Notes under the pieces: generated by a model | The model's database searches: none | Told to the model about the DNA's origin: nothing | The model's input: only the letters and a program-made list of their open reading frames with translations | Part shown: positions 1-9,578 of the stretch, piece by piece | Layout of the letters: the number at the start of each line of letters is the position of its first letter | Position numbering within the stretch: position 1 is the stretch's first letter | Translations under genes and position numbers: made by a program | Assembly: GCF_019393635.1 (NCBI RefSeq) | Contig: NC_057862.1 | Span: 156,626,062-156,690,061, forward strand | Reading direction: 5' to 3' | Length of the DNA: 64,000 bases | Source of the DNA: Dromiciops gliroides | Taxonomy: Eukaryota > Chordata > Mammalia > Microbiotheria > Microbiotheriidae

Positions 1-168
1 GCTAAAGCTGATCTGGTGTTGGCAATAAATCTGTCACTCAGGAGATCACCAAGCAGCCTGAGTAGTGTCAGAAATAGAATAGGTCAAAACTTCCATGCTG
101 ATTGGGCCCATGAGTGTCTGCTGCACTTCAAGCATGAGCAAAATGGGGAGACCTAGTCTCTAAAAAAA
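1..168 (+). pseudogene. 7SL (SRP) RNA pseudogene, 3' part
   Basis: 7SL RNA is the scaffold of the signal recognition particle. The sequence follows the end of the 7SL S domain and the 3' Alu-domain strand. Around 89-105 is a block reading aggtcaaaact-cc-tgctgat, like the 7SL block AGGTCAAAACTCCCGTGCTGAT. It is followed by ctgcacttca, then gagacctagtctct at 148-161 matching the 7SL end GAGACCCCGTCTCT. A short A run follows, as in a retroposed copy. The apical S-domain helix is degraded and the 5' half lies outside the window, so this is not functional. Alternative: a SINE derived from 7SL, less likely because S-domain sequence is present. Confidence 0.78.
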
Positions 169-267
169 TTGGTGACTGATTAGATACGGGGGCTAAGGGA
201 GAATGAAGTCAAAAATTGCTTCCAAGTTTTAAGTGATTGAGAAAATATAGTTATACGGAAGTCAGAA

Positions 268-345
268 TCAATGAGTAAAAATTTGTTTAGCACTTGATCT
301 GTACTAGGCACCATACTAAATATTGAGGATCAAGAGAAAAAGAAA
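268..345 (-). mobile_element. L2 3' end, short fragment
   Basis: Resembles the reverse complement of the L2 tail (tttagcac-ctgt-ctaggcac-atactaa-attgaggat). Short and diverged. Confidence 0.45.
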
Positions 346-353
346 TTATTTGC

Positions 354-1625
354 TTCAGTGCGCTTCTGTATCTCTCCCCGCCCCCCCCCTCCAGTTTTGG
401 CCAATTCTGTTTTTCAAGGAGTTCTTTTCTTTAGTGAATTTTTGGGCCTCATTTACCATTAGGTCAATTTTGGTTTTTAAGGTATTATTTTCTTCAGTTT
501 TTTGTATGCTTATTTTACGAAGCTGTTAATTCTCTTTCCATAATTTTCTTGCATCACTCTCATTTCTTTTCCTAGCTTTTCCTCTGCTTTCTTTAACTCT
601 TCTGTGAATATTTTGTTTTTATTTTTTTAGTGAGGCAATTGGGGTTAAGTGACTTGCCCAGGGTCACACAGCTAGTAAGTGTCAAGTGTCTGAGGCCGGA
701 TTTGAACTCAGGTCCTCCTGACTCCAGGGCTAGTGCTCTATCCACTGCTCCACCTAGCTGCCCCACTCTTCTGTGAATCTTGTTAGGCTTTTCTTTGAGG
801 TTTTGCTTATAGCTGTTTTTACATTGTTTTCTTCTTCTGAATTTATGTCTTGGTCTTCCCTGGAATTGTAGTAGCTTTTATGGTTAATTTTATTTTGTTG
901 TTGTTGTTTATTCATTTTTGCAACCTATTTCTTGACAGAACTTTACGTTAAAATTGTACTTTGTTTACCTGTGTTGGGGAGGCACTGTCCAAAATTTCAG
1001 TCTTTTTCTGTGCTGTGGTTTTCAAAGCTAGTTCTGGGGTTTGTAAGTTTTTAGGGCTTCCACGATGGTGTGATTTGGGGAAAGGTGTGGTCACTGCTCT
1101 CCCAATCTGTGCTCTGGTCTTTACCTAAGAAAGGCCCCTGCTCTCCTGTAGCTGTAAATACATGCATTCCTCTCTGCCTTGGAATTGTGACCAGGGTTCC
1201 TGCTGCCTTGTGAATGACAACAATCACTCCTCTCCACCTTGGGACTGCAACTCAGAAATACGTTTGAACAATAGAATTGCCAATCAGAACCAGCTGTACT
1301 CAGTGCTGCTGGCAAAGGGTCCCCTGTAATCTCTTTCTAATAAGTTGTCTGACCACCCCCACCCCCTAATATCTCTGGGCTGAGAGCTCCAGAAGCTACT
1401 GCTACTCCTGCTACTGTCCTGGCCACTTCCAAGGCCCCCACCCCCCCACCCTGGTGTCATAAACCTCACTTGCTAATCTCTTATGTTGTCTTAGGCTGGA
1501 AAAATGTCTTACCCTGACCTTTTCTTGGCTCTACTGCTCCCAAATTTGATTTGAAGCATTATGTTAACATTGTTTGGAGGAGAACAGCTGATTCCTGTCT
1601 GCACTCATCTATCTTGGTTCTGTCT
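354..1625 (-). mobile_element. L1 5' region (5'UTR and start of ORF1), interrupted
   Basis: Read on the minus strand this resembles the 5' part of marsupial L1. The far end near 1,605-1,625 (atctatcttggttctg) corresponds to the start of the element, and 780-1,500 carries the GC-richer 5' region. The reverse complement of about 400-609 reads as a lysine/glutamate-rich coiled-coil-like stretch (EELKKAEEKLGKEM) followed by a stop, consistent with decayed ORF1. A SINE sits at 610-764. ORF2 and the 3' end are absent. Family assignment is from memory of opossum/wallaby L1. Confidence 0.62.
610..764 (-). mobile_element. WSINE1-like SINE, type I
   Basis: First copy of the dominant family. Read on the minus strand it has a tRNA-like head with a perfect pol III A box form (TGG-NNNAGTGG), a B box (GTTCAAATC), then a CORE-type body (GCTGTGTGACCCTGGGCAAG) and an end in CCCCAATTGCCTCAC plus an A tail. 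Flanked by an exact 14-base TSD, 596-609 and 765-778. Type I is defined here by the CAATTGCCTCAC end and an AGAGC in the head. Confidence 0.95.
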
Positions 1626-1785
1626 AATGCCAATGTTTCTTAGCCACCTCTACATTTAGCAGAAGGAGTCCAGGCCCAGTCAAGTTTCCCATCTTACAGG
1701 GAGATACAATACTTTAGGGGAGTTGGAGATAATGTGTTCATCAATTGTGGCTTTTTGGTATTTTATTATTTTCCTTGAACTTGGA

Positions 1786-1905
1786 CTCCTTTAGAATATT
1801 AGCTCCTTGAAGGAAAGAACCATATTTTGCCTGCCCTTTTGTCCCCAGGCCTTAGCACAGTGCCTAGCATATACAAAGTGCTTCATAAATGCTTGTTGTT
1901 GAGCT
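1786..1905 (+). mobile_element. L2 3' end
   Basis: Typical L2 tail order: ttagctccttgaaggaaagaa, then cttagcacagtgcctagca, then ttcataaatgcttgttgtt. Confidence 0.8.
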
Positions 1906-1910
1906 CTGTG

Positions 1911-2460
1911 TGGCAAAATACTATGCAGCACTATAGTATAACTTATTGCAGAGATCTCTGATTCACTCTTTCCTGCTACCACTGTAAGGTAAAAAGGAAG
2001 AAGCTATCTTTATCAGAGCTAGGACCAAGGGACACAGCAACAGAAATAACACACTGATATGAGGGGCATTCTTCAGCTGAGAATTCACTCTATGAGTCAA
2101 ATAACAAGTCTAGTCCATATCTCTATCCTAGCGGTGAAGAGTATGGATTCTGCGTGTTCATGTGCATGTGTATGTACACGTGTATGCATACAAGCATTTG
2201 TATTTGTGCATGTGTATGAGCATGTGTCTGTGTGTGTGCACATGTGTGTGTCTGTGTGCTTCCAGGTTAGACTATATGCTGTAGAATAATGATCATACTA
2301 CTCTAATGTGCATTCTCTTGTTTGTCCATAAGGTTGAACTGTTGGTATACAATGTGATTGATTGTTAGAGTTTACTAACTACCATGGCTGTTTTGGGAGA
2401 CTAGTTCTTTCTTTCTTAGAAACTGACCAGCACCAAGGACTATTGTCACTTGAGTCTACT
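1911..2460. other. No recognised gene; TG/CATG-rich tract inside
   Basis: From 2,150 to 2,265 is an interrupted alternating purine-pyrimidine tract (tgcatgtgtatg, tgtgtgtgtgcacatgtgtg). The rest shows no feature I can name. Confidence 0.7.
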
Positions 2461-2464
2461 GCTA

Positions 2465-2615
2465 TCACAAAAGCCTTTCACCACTCTGAGACTCACCATT
2501 GGTGAGACAGCAAGCATGGGCCTAAGAAATACAGGAATGGTGTCAACTCTAATGGTGTTATATGCCCTGCTTAACATAAATGATATACACATTTATAAAG
2601 GAATAATTCCTAATG
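2465..2615 (+). pseudogene. possible Ty3/gypsy reverse transcriptase remnant
   Basis: One frame (2,516-2,599) reads GLRN near 2,519, LM after a spacer, then IND-IHIYK at 2,576-2,599. The order and spacing resemble the gypsy RT blocks FGLxNAPxxFQxLMN and YLDDILIYS, with one of the two catalytic Asp residues replaced by Asn. Identity is low. The main support is the clearer integrase remnant about 1.1 kb downstream on the same strand. Alternative: chance similarity. Confidence 0.38.
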
Positions 2616-2937
2616 TAACTACTAGAGAATTATTAAATTCCCCACTGATGGTAATAACAAGGAATTAATTATCAAGAAAAAATCTGAGGATGTCCAGGCC
2701 AAGGGAGTTAATGAGGACAAAGTGAGAAATGTGCAAATAGGCAGAATATCATCTGAGTAGTTCATGTGTCTTCTTCCCTGGATCATGGTGTGGTTAGAAC
2801 ATCAACCCCAGAAACTCCAGATACAGTAGGGAAAACCTGCTGTTGGTCTACAGGCCCTACTAAAGAGGTCTAAATGTGGAAAGCCATGGCACTTTTTCAG
2901 TGGGCAACCCTGTGCTCACAAAATGATATTACCTTTA

Positions 2938-3134
2938 GGGGGCAGCTAGGTGGCACAGTGGATAAAGCACTGGCCCTGGATTCAGGAGTACCTGAGATCA
3001 GATTCGGCCTCAGACACTTGACACTTACTAGCTGTGTGACCCTGGGCAAGTCACTTAACCCTCATTGTCCCACAAATAAAAAGAAAAAGAAAAGGGTGAA
3101 TTCACCACCAATCAAAAAAAAAAAGAAAAGAAAA
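2938..3134 (+). mobile_element. WSINE1-like SINE, type II
   Basis: Full head and body ending CCCTCATTGTCCCAC with a long, impure A tail (3,068-3,134). Exact 18-base TSD at 2,920-2,937 and 3,135-3,152. Type II is defined here by a CATTGCCCCAC or CATTGCCTGC end, usually with AAAGC in the head. It splits the presumed gypsy remnant. Confidence 0.96.
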
Positions 3135-3152
3135 AAAATGATATTACCTTTA

Positions 3153-3364
3153 AATATGACCTGGAATGTGTTACAGATGTGATACAAGCTAAGATACAAA
3201 GTGACCAAAAACACTAAATGATAACTTTGGATCTGTGACTCAACAGAAAACTCTAGGGTTGGTACAAATAAATTCTACTGCACCAAGATGGCAATGAATG
3301 GGTATAAGAAGTTCGAGACTGGTACTTCATATATTCAAAGAAAAATGTCAACTTATGCTCTATT
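3153..3364. other. Unassigned, between gypsy-like segments
   Basis: No clear motif. By position it could be the eroded RNase H or linker part of the gypsy-like pol, but I cannot show this. Confidence 0.3.
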
Positions 3365-3640
3365 ATCAGAGAAATTTGTGTTAGCAATAATAGCTAGCAT
3401 TTAATAGCATTGTAGGGTTTGTAAAGTGCTTTACATTGGTTATCTCATTTGAACCTCATAATAACCCTGGTAGGTAATTAACATTGTTATCCCTATTTTA
3501 TGGCTGAGGGAACTGAGGCAGGGGGTGGTTAAGTGACTTGTCCAGGGTCATATAATTAGTGACCAAGGCAAGATTTGAACTCAGGTTTTCCAGACTCCAA
3601 GTCCAGTTCTCTATCCACTGGCCACCTAGCAGTTTCTATG
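3365..3640 (-). mobile_element. MIR-type CORE-SINE
   Basis: Reverse MIR order: aatagctagcatttaatagc, ctcatttgaacctcataata, tgaggcagg, aagtgacttgtccagggtca, ending tatccactggccacctagc. Confidence 0.85.
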
Positions 3641-3693
3641 GAGTTTATATGTGTATATATTTTTTTCTCTTGAAGGAAATACGAAAAAAAAAT

Positions 3694-4080
3694 ATTAGCA
3701 ACATCCTAGTGATGAAGGACCATTCCACCCAGTATTCAAAAGCATGTCTAAATAGGCATCAGAAATCTTATACAATTGTTAAATTGTCATAGCAGTTGTA
3801 TCTCTTTCTTTATGGCTTAGCTGGCAGGATCCACACCGAACAAGGTAGAGACTTGGAAAGCAAACTACTTAACCATACATTATCAATCTCAAGGACATCC
3901 AAGGCTTGATGACTTCAACCATACACTGTTAAATAAACTGGGGATTCAGAGGCCTGAACTGAAAGCTGTCAGTGACCATTGACATTTCTAGTGCATGCAT
4001 CCAATGCTTCAATAAATTATGTCATTGCTTTTACTGTGCACCTTTTGATTTTTGAGAGGAGAGCCAATTTTGCTTATTGA
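3694..4080 (+). pseudogene. Ty3/gypsy integrase remnant (MamGyp-like)
   Basis: Integrases insert retroelement cDNA into the host genome. Four colinear pieces in shifting frames match gypsy integrase. 3,694-3,789 has NILVMKDHSTQYSKA (family: ILVITDHFTRYA). 3,805-3,870 has YGLAGRIHTEQGRDLESKLL (family: YGFPxRIHSDQGRDFESKLI). 3,872-3,960 has YQSQGHPRLDDFNHTLLNKLG, cf. YHPQGNGQVERFNRTLL. 3,976-4,065 has PLTFLVHASNA and LLIFERR (family: PLVHAYN, FLMFGR). The second catalytic Asp reads Glu (HTEQG) and the third catalytic Glu reads Asp, with frameshifts and stops, so it is dead. MamGyp-type elements are known ancient mammalian repeats. A domesticated gene is very unlikely given the frame breaks. Confidence 0.8.
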
Positions 4081-4119
4081 CTTATTTTTGGAGTCTCAGA
4101 ACATTAAAGAATGTATACA

Positions 4120-4370
4120 GAATCAGATAAGAGTGCTGGACCTGGAGTTAAGAAGACCTATGTTCAAATCCAACCTCAGACACCAACAGTATGATCTAGG
4201 CAAATCACATGATCTTTACCTACCTTAGTTTTATCATCTGTATGATGGGGGTAATAATAACACCTACCTAGCAGGGTTGTTGTGAGGATCAAAGGAGAAA
4301 ATATTTGTCAAGTGCTCAGCACAGTACCTGACACACAGTAGGCATTTAATAAATATGTTTCCTTCCTATA
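4120..4370 (+). mobile_element. MIR/THER1-type CORE-SINE
   Basis: ctggagttaagaagacctat, gttcaaatccaacctcagac, gtatgatctaggcaaatcac, then an L2-like tail ending tttaataaatatg. Confidence 0.88.
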
Positions 4371-4379
4371 AGTATGTCT

Positions 4380-5519
4380 TTTAGCTATGATGTTGGCTAA
4401 CAGAAATCTACTACCTCGATTCACCTCAGCTTACAAAGGTTCAAAAATCAACAAATAACAGTATAATGCTAGAATTTATTATGAAGCTCTTAAATAAGAG
4501 AAGGAAATTCTGCTAGCAAATCTTGATGGGTGGAGAACACACAAAATAATAGATCGCTGGAAACCCATGCCACAGCATTCTTGCTAAATGCTTTGCTTCT
4601 AGTAGGTTGCTTGCCAGAATACAAAATGACACCAGAGAGTGGATGGGACCCTATAAAGACAATGCATTGCACCCACCTATTGTCTATTGGTAACTGAGAG
4701 GGAGTCCATGATAAGTTGATTAAATGAGCTCTGAGAATAAGAGCCCCCTCACCAGTTGCAGAGAGAAGGCAAGAGTGAGATAAAAATTCTGAAGGTGGTG
4801 ATTCAATAAGAAACAGTAACAACTATTGGGGCCTACTGGGAGTCCAGGAAACTCAACTAAGTTTACTATGGTCCCAAGGGACCTCCATTCAGGACTCCAT
4901 TCTAGCTTAGTATTCTAGTTGTCCAAGTCCTCTCAGGAACACAGGCTTCCAAAGGGGTTAAAATAATAATAAAAGGTAATCATCCCTGTTCTAGAACTTG
5001 CTTTCTTGAGAAGTCCCTGGTGTCAGGTTCTTTTTGGATCATTGCCTCCATCTGCCATGGGAAATAAATCTCATTATTTATCATTATTGTTTGAAACTAG
5101 CTTGATGTTGCTAGAAAATTGTCTAACCCAAAGCTTATGGTAGAGGCCAGGCTGGCAGTGATGCTCTGGGGGGAAGGAGAGGCCTGGATGGCTTAGATCC
5201 CATCCAGGTCTTGTTCTGGATCCCCCAAATTAGATTGAATGCATATGCTTACTTGCTGATAGATGTTTCACGCAACCTTATCAAGCAATTGCTTTACTGT
5301 GACTGTGCTGTTTGTGTGCTGGTACTGTTCTATACTCTACATGATATAAACCTTTCTGAGACTTGAGAGGGAGCCACACCTCTTTTTCTGGCTCTCTCCT
5401 TTGCTGAAATAATCTAACAAAATTCTTTCTAAAATTCTTTCCATTTTGGGGGTTTGTTCTCCATAAACACCACCTTGCCCCCTTTTTTCCCCATAGGCCA
5501 TAGCCAAGGACCACATCTT
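4380..5519. other. Repeat-poor stretch, nothing named
   Basis: No ORF with recognisable content. Around 5,060-5,080 (gggaaataaatctc) and 5,345-5,420 (ataaacctttctgagac, then a CT-rich run) look like polyadenylation and U5-like parts of an old LTR, but without paired ends or TSDs I do not call one. Confidence 0.5.
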
Positions 5520-5600
5520 CTTATTTTTGTCATCTTCTCTAGCACCCAGTTCAGTGCTGTCTATACATTAAGTGCTTAATAAATATTTTGTTTAATCAGA
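5520..5600 (+). mobile_element. L2 3' end
   Basis: gtcatcttctctagcaccca through aagtgcttaataaatatttt, the standard L2 tail. Confidence 0.7.
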
Positions 5601-5764
5601 GTGAACCCTGGGCAGTCATGTGTTCCACAGGGCAGTCCAACATGGACACTTTTCTGCTAAATTTATTCAAAAGTCAAGGCATCCTTATCCATAAGGACTT
5701 GTTCTGTTTTCCAGAAAACCATAATGGTTCACGACATTGTGGGATTTCTGCCTCACTGATGAGG

Positions 5765-5860
5765 AGACAGAGGCAGCCCCCCTGTCAGCCTGCACCCATA
5801 CTTCCATCTCATTTGCATTATTTGATCATGGCCCATGAAGAGGCAATGTCAAGAATTTGT
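5765..5860. repeat. Diverged dispersed repeat, copy A
   Basis: The segment from gaggcagccc to tttgatcatggcc aligns by eye with 7,785-7,880 (copy B) in the same orientation, with shared blocks ctgt-agc-tg-accca, catct-at and tttgatca. Family unknown. Confidence 0.55.
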
Positions 5861-6775
5861 GCCCGCGTGGGTTCTGGGGCACGGGGGTTGCCTGACTTCA
5901 AAGCCTGAAGACGATAGTACTTCTTCAGCTATGACACCAGGCCATGCTTTTCTCCCGACTTTCCTTACTGTCTGACTTTGACCAGAATTCCAGGCCCAAG
6001 CACCAGTTCAGGTTTTCCCTTTGAGGCCTTAATGAGAGCCCAAGTCCTCCACACCACTCTCAGGACAGCTCATCTTGCTCAGGAAATCTCTTCAGTCCTA
6101 ACATTTCATATTCTGAACAACTCCTAGCTCTACAGGTTAAATGAACAAAATAACATTGTGACAGGTGGGGGTGGGGCCTAGAAGGTGGTAACAAATATTC
6201 CCAGGTGTTAACCTTGCTTCCCCAGGATGAAGATCTGCAAAGATCTAAGAAAACAGCTTTGCCATCTTGAGACCATACTTCTGCAAAGATCTTTCATTAA
6301 AGATATAAAAAGAAGGGAGGAGTGAGTTACTAGTGCACACTCTTCATCCCTAGAAGTACCCCCCACCTTTGGAAATGAGGTTCTCCAAGGAGAACACTCC
6401 TTGGTAGGGAGTGTCTCAAAATAATTGATTTATCAAATAAGTTTCCTAGCCTGAATCTCCCTTCCAGTGAATTGACTTCTTCTCCTAGGGAGAATGCCAA
6501 GCCCAGCCATAAAGCATGTGAGACCTGGGGGAAGAATACACCCCCCACAATGGTATGTCCCTGGCTACTTCTCTACGGGTCAGTGCTCTAATCAGGTAAA
6601 GCACTCACAGAAAATGTCTAATGGGGGAACTCCCACACAGTGCAGCTGTACTCTTCCCTGAGCATCCAAGCCTTACTTGGGTTTGGTCCCATCTCCACTG
6701 ATAAACCAATTCTGTTCAAACCTAAATGTTGCCACCAGGTTTCAAAAGCAAGAATTTCACAACTGTGTTAGGGTA
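5861..6775. other. No gene; possible LTR-like promoter segment
   Basis: Contains a good TATA box (gatataaaaag at 6,302-6,312) followed downstream by a self-complementary stretch near 6,380-6,415 and aaataag near 6,436. The decamer gcaaagatct occurs twice, near 6,236 and 6,283. The ends are not defined. Confidence 0.35.
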
Positions 6776-6842
6776 TTTTAAGTCTGATTTCCCCATTACA
6801 CAAATAAGGAAACTGAGGCTCAGAGACTTGCCTATTATCACC
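6776..6842 (-). mobile_element. MIR fragment
   Basis: aaggaaactgaggctcagag acttgcctattatcaccc, the central reverse MIR motif. Truncated. Confidence 0.6.
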
Positions 6843-6956
6843 CAGGGCAGCTAGGTGGCCTAGTGGATAAGTGCTAAGACTTTAGAGGAAGGAAGACCTG
6901 AGTTCAAATTCTGCCACCCTCAGACACTAGCTCTATAACCTTGGGCAGTGAACTTT

Positions 6957-7117
6957 GTTGTTGTTATTGTTTTTGGTTTTTTTGTGAGGCAATTGTGGTT
7001 AAGAGACTTGCCCAGGGTCATACAGTTAGTAAGTATCAAGTGTCTGAGGCCAGATTTGAACTTAGGTCCTCCTGACTCCAAGGCCATTGCTCTATCCACT
7101 GCACCACCTAGCTGCCC
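6957..7117 (-). mobile_element. WSINE1-like SINE, type I (nested)
   Basis: Reverse copy with a TTG-rich tail. TSD tgggcagtg-acttt at 6,942-6,956 and 7,118-7,132, 14 of 15 matching. Confidence 0.95.
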
Positions 7118-7132
7118 TGGGCAGTGCACTTT

Positions 7133-7371
7133 TTGTTGTTCAGTCATTTGATGGTGTCTGACTCTTCATGACCTCATGGACAATGGCAAGCCAATGCTGT
7201 CCATGGGGTTTTCTTGGAAAAGATAATGGAATGGCTTGGCCTTTCCTTCTCAAGTGGGTTAAGGCAAATGAAAAGAAGGGTAACATAGCTAGTAGGTGTC
7301 TGAAGCCAAATTTGAACTCAGATCTTCCTGACTCCAGGCCCAGGACTCTATCCACTGAGCCACCTATCTGC
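7133..7371 (-). mobile_element. MAR1-type SINE (nested)
   Basis: Starts with the reverse tail tgttgttcagtcatttg, gactcttcatgacc, ggggttttcttgg, then the reverse CORE and tRNA head ending tatccactgagccacctatc. The tail is the long marsupial MAR1 tail ending in GTCATGAAGAGT-G-AC. Confidence 0.88.
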
Positions 7372-7640
7372 CTGGGCAAGCCACTTAACCTCTGCCAATC
7401 CCAGCTTCCTCATTTGTAAAATGAAGATAATAATAGCACCTAACTCATGGGGTTATGAGGCTCACATGAGGAAATATATGGGGAAGCTCTCTATAAACAT
7501 CAGTTATCATAACTAGTAAGTTTCAGAGGTAGAATTTGAACTCATATCTTTGCTGAATCAAGTCTAATAAACTTAAGTGAGGTCACACCACTGCCTTTCA
7601 TACTCAATTGCTGCATTATTCAGCCAGTGCCTACACTTCT

Positions 7641-7714
7641 TTTTTTTTTAATTATAAAAGTATTTTATTATTTTCCAGTTACATGTAGAGATAGTTTTCA
7701 GCATTTGTTTTTAT
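7641..7714 (-). mobile_element. L1 3' end, 74 bases
   Basis: Reverse L1 terminus: a T run, aaaagtattttattattttc, cagttacatgtagagatagt, cagcatttg. Exact 16-base TSD at 7,625-7,640 and 7,715-7,730. Confidence 0.92.
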
Positions 7715-7784
7715 CAGTGCCTACACTTCTGCTGGTTTCTTCTGATCGTTGTGCTAACACAAGGACTCGTTGCTGGAACAGGAC

Positions 7785-7880
7785 CTAAATGAGGCAGCAC
7801 AGCCTTCCTGTTAGCTTGTACCCACACATCTATCCCATGTGCTGTTTGATCACAGGCTACCAGGTTGCAAGGCTGTGTAT
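7785..7880. repeat. Diverged dispersed repeat, copy B
   Basis: Partner of 5,765-5,860: gaggcagcacagccttcctg, tagcttgtacccaca, tttgatcaca. An open frame crosses it on the minus strand but has no recognisable motif. Confidence 0.55.
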
Positions 7881-8039
7881 AGAAGGGCAATAGGTAGAAA
7901 GACTGAGGGCCCCAGCTAGCATGGCAAGAAATGATTTGAAAGCTATCTTTGGAGCATGCCTTAATTTTCTCCTCTGTAAAATGAAGATAATAATACTCCC
8001 AGAGTTGTTGTGATTGCAAAATGGGATAACGTATGAAGA

Positions 8040-8439
8040 GTTGAAATTGCTATATAAATGTCAGGTGGTGGTGGTGGTGTTATGGAAGCTAAGTTGTTTT
8101 TTACTTGCTAAATGCTTCATTTCTACTGCCTTGGGGGCCCATAGGTAGAGACCTAATGTGCCTCTCAGATAATCTTGTACTAGCTGGGACTGGAGAACCA
8201 TTGTGTCACAAAGTAGAAAAGGGGATAATTCCATGGTGAGCAGGAGCAGCTCTGAGAAGCTGCCCCTGGGGCAGACACATTGGAAAGAGGGAGAAATCTC
8301 TCCTTTTCTTTCTCATGTTCTCTTCTTTCCTGAAACGTCTAGCTGCCTTCTCTGAGACTGAGAATTTGGAGTGTGGCTTTGGATCCCGATATTCCTATGT
8401 ATGGGAATCCTACTTTTCGTAGGAACCCTTCCCTAACCC
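8040..8439. other. Nothing recognised
   Basis: Contains a short ggt triplet run (8,065-8,080) and no other identifiable feature. Confidence 0.6.
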
Positions 8440-8541
8440 CTTTTTATTCCATTGCTTTCCCTCTCTTAATTGTTTTCTCTTTATCCTGTGTATAGTTTGC
8501 TCTGTATGTATTAGTTTGTATGTCTTCCCCCACTAGATTGT

Positions 8542-8684
8542 TTTGTTTTTGCAGGCAATGGGGGTTAAGTGACTTGCCCAGGGTCACACAGCTAGTACGT
8601 GTCAATTGTCTGAGGCTGGATTTGAACTCAGGTACTCCTGAATACAGGGCCAGTGCTTTAACCACTGCACCATCTAGCTGCCCC
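8542..8684 (-). mobile_element. WSINE1-like SINE, type II
   Basis: Ends (reverse) in gcaggcaatgggggttaag. Exact 17-base TSD at 8,525-8,541 and 8,685-8,701. Confidence 0.96.
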
Positions 8685-8792
8685 TTCCCCCACTAGATTG
8701 TAAGCTTCTTGAGGGCAGGGACTGTTTTTTGCCTTTTTTGTGTCCTCAGTGCTTAACACAGTGTTTGGCACATAGTAGGCACTTAATAAATG

Positions 8793-8954
8793 GGGTTTTG
8801 TTTGTTTGTTTGTTTTTGGTGGGGCAATGAGGGTTAAGTGACTTGCCCAGGGTCACACAGCTAGTAATTGTTAAGTGTCTGAGGCAGGATTTGAGCTCAG
8901 GTACTTCTGAGTCCAGGGCCAGTGCTTTATCCACTGTGCCACCTAGCTGCCCCA
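8793..8954 (-). mobile_element. WSINE1-like SINE, type II
   Basis: Tail is a (TTTG)n run. TSD acttaataaatg at 8,781-8,792 and 8,955-8,966, within the L2 tail motif. Confidence 0.95.
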
Positions 8955-9275
8955 ACTTAATAAATGTTTATTGATTGATTTTGACTTCTTTCTGTACCAT
9001 TTATTGTACAAGTAGTGCATTCTAGTTACTCAGTCATCCTAAATACCACCTTTGGCCCATGTGTCATGTTGCTCATTTCAGATTTAGGGGCTGATTATAC
9101 AATATTAATATGAGCTCCCTGAGACTGGCTTTTTTCCCCTGGTCTCCATTCTTCTACCAAATGAGAAATTCATTGGAAGTTCTGTGCAAATATTAGGGTG
9201 CTCTAATAATAACAACAATGCTGGACATTTATATGGCTCTTTAAAGTTTTCAAAGCAGTTTGCATGTATTATTTC

Positions 9276-9329
9276 TTTCTTCTTTCTTCCTTTCTTCCTT
9301 TCTTCCTTTCTTCCTTTCTTCCTTTCTTC

Positions 9330-9418
<89 letters not shown>

Positions 9419-9541
9419 TTCCTTCCTTCCTTCCTTCCTTCCTTCCTTCCTTCCTTCCTTCCTTCCTTCCTTCCTTCCTTCCTTCCTTCCTTCCTTCCTT
9501 CCTTCCTTCCTTCCTTCCTTCCTTCCTTCCTTCCTTCCTTC

Positions 9542-9578
<37 letters not shown>

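Larger units (their letters stand above)
6843..7512 (+). mobile_element. Older CORE-SINE split by two later SINEs
   Basis: The head is 6,843-6,956 (gggcagctaggtggcctagt, gttcaaattctgcc, ccttgggca). It resumes at 7,372 with gcctgggcaagccacttaac, cctcatttgtaaaatgaaga and an L2-like tail to 7,512. The split contains a minus MAR1 and, inside its flank, a minus WSINE1-like copy. Confidence 0.82.
8440..8990 (+). mobile_element. L2 3' end with two SINE insertions
   Basis: Outside the SINEs the order is L2: attgtaagcttcttgaggg, gcttaacacagtgtttggca, cacttaataaatg, tttattgattgatt. Confidence 0.85.

Noticed and set aside
8542..8966. Direct-repeat array resembling CRISPR
   Set aside because: The repeats are two independent SINEs with different TSDs in a vertebrate genome.
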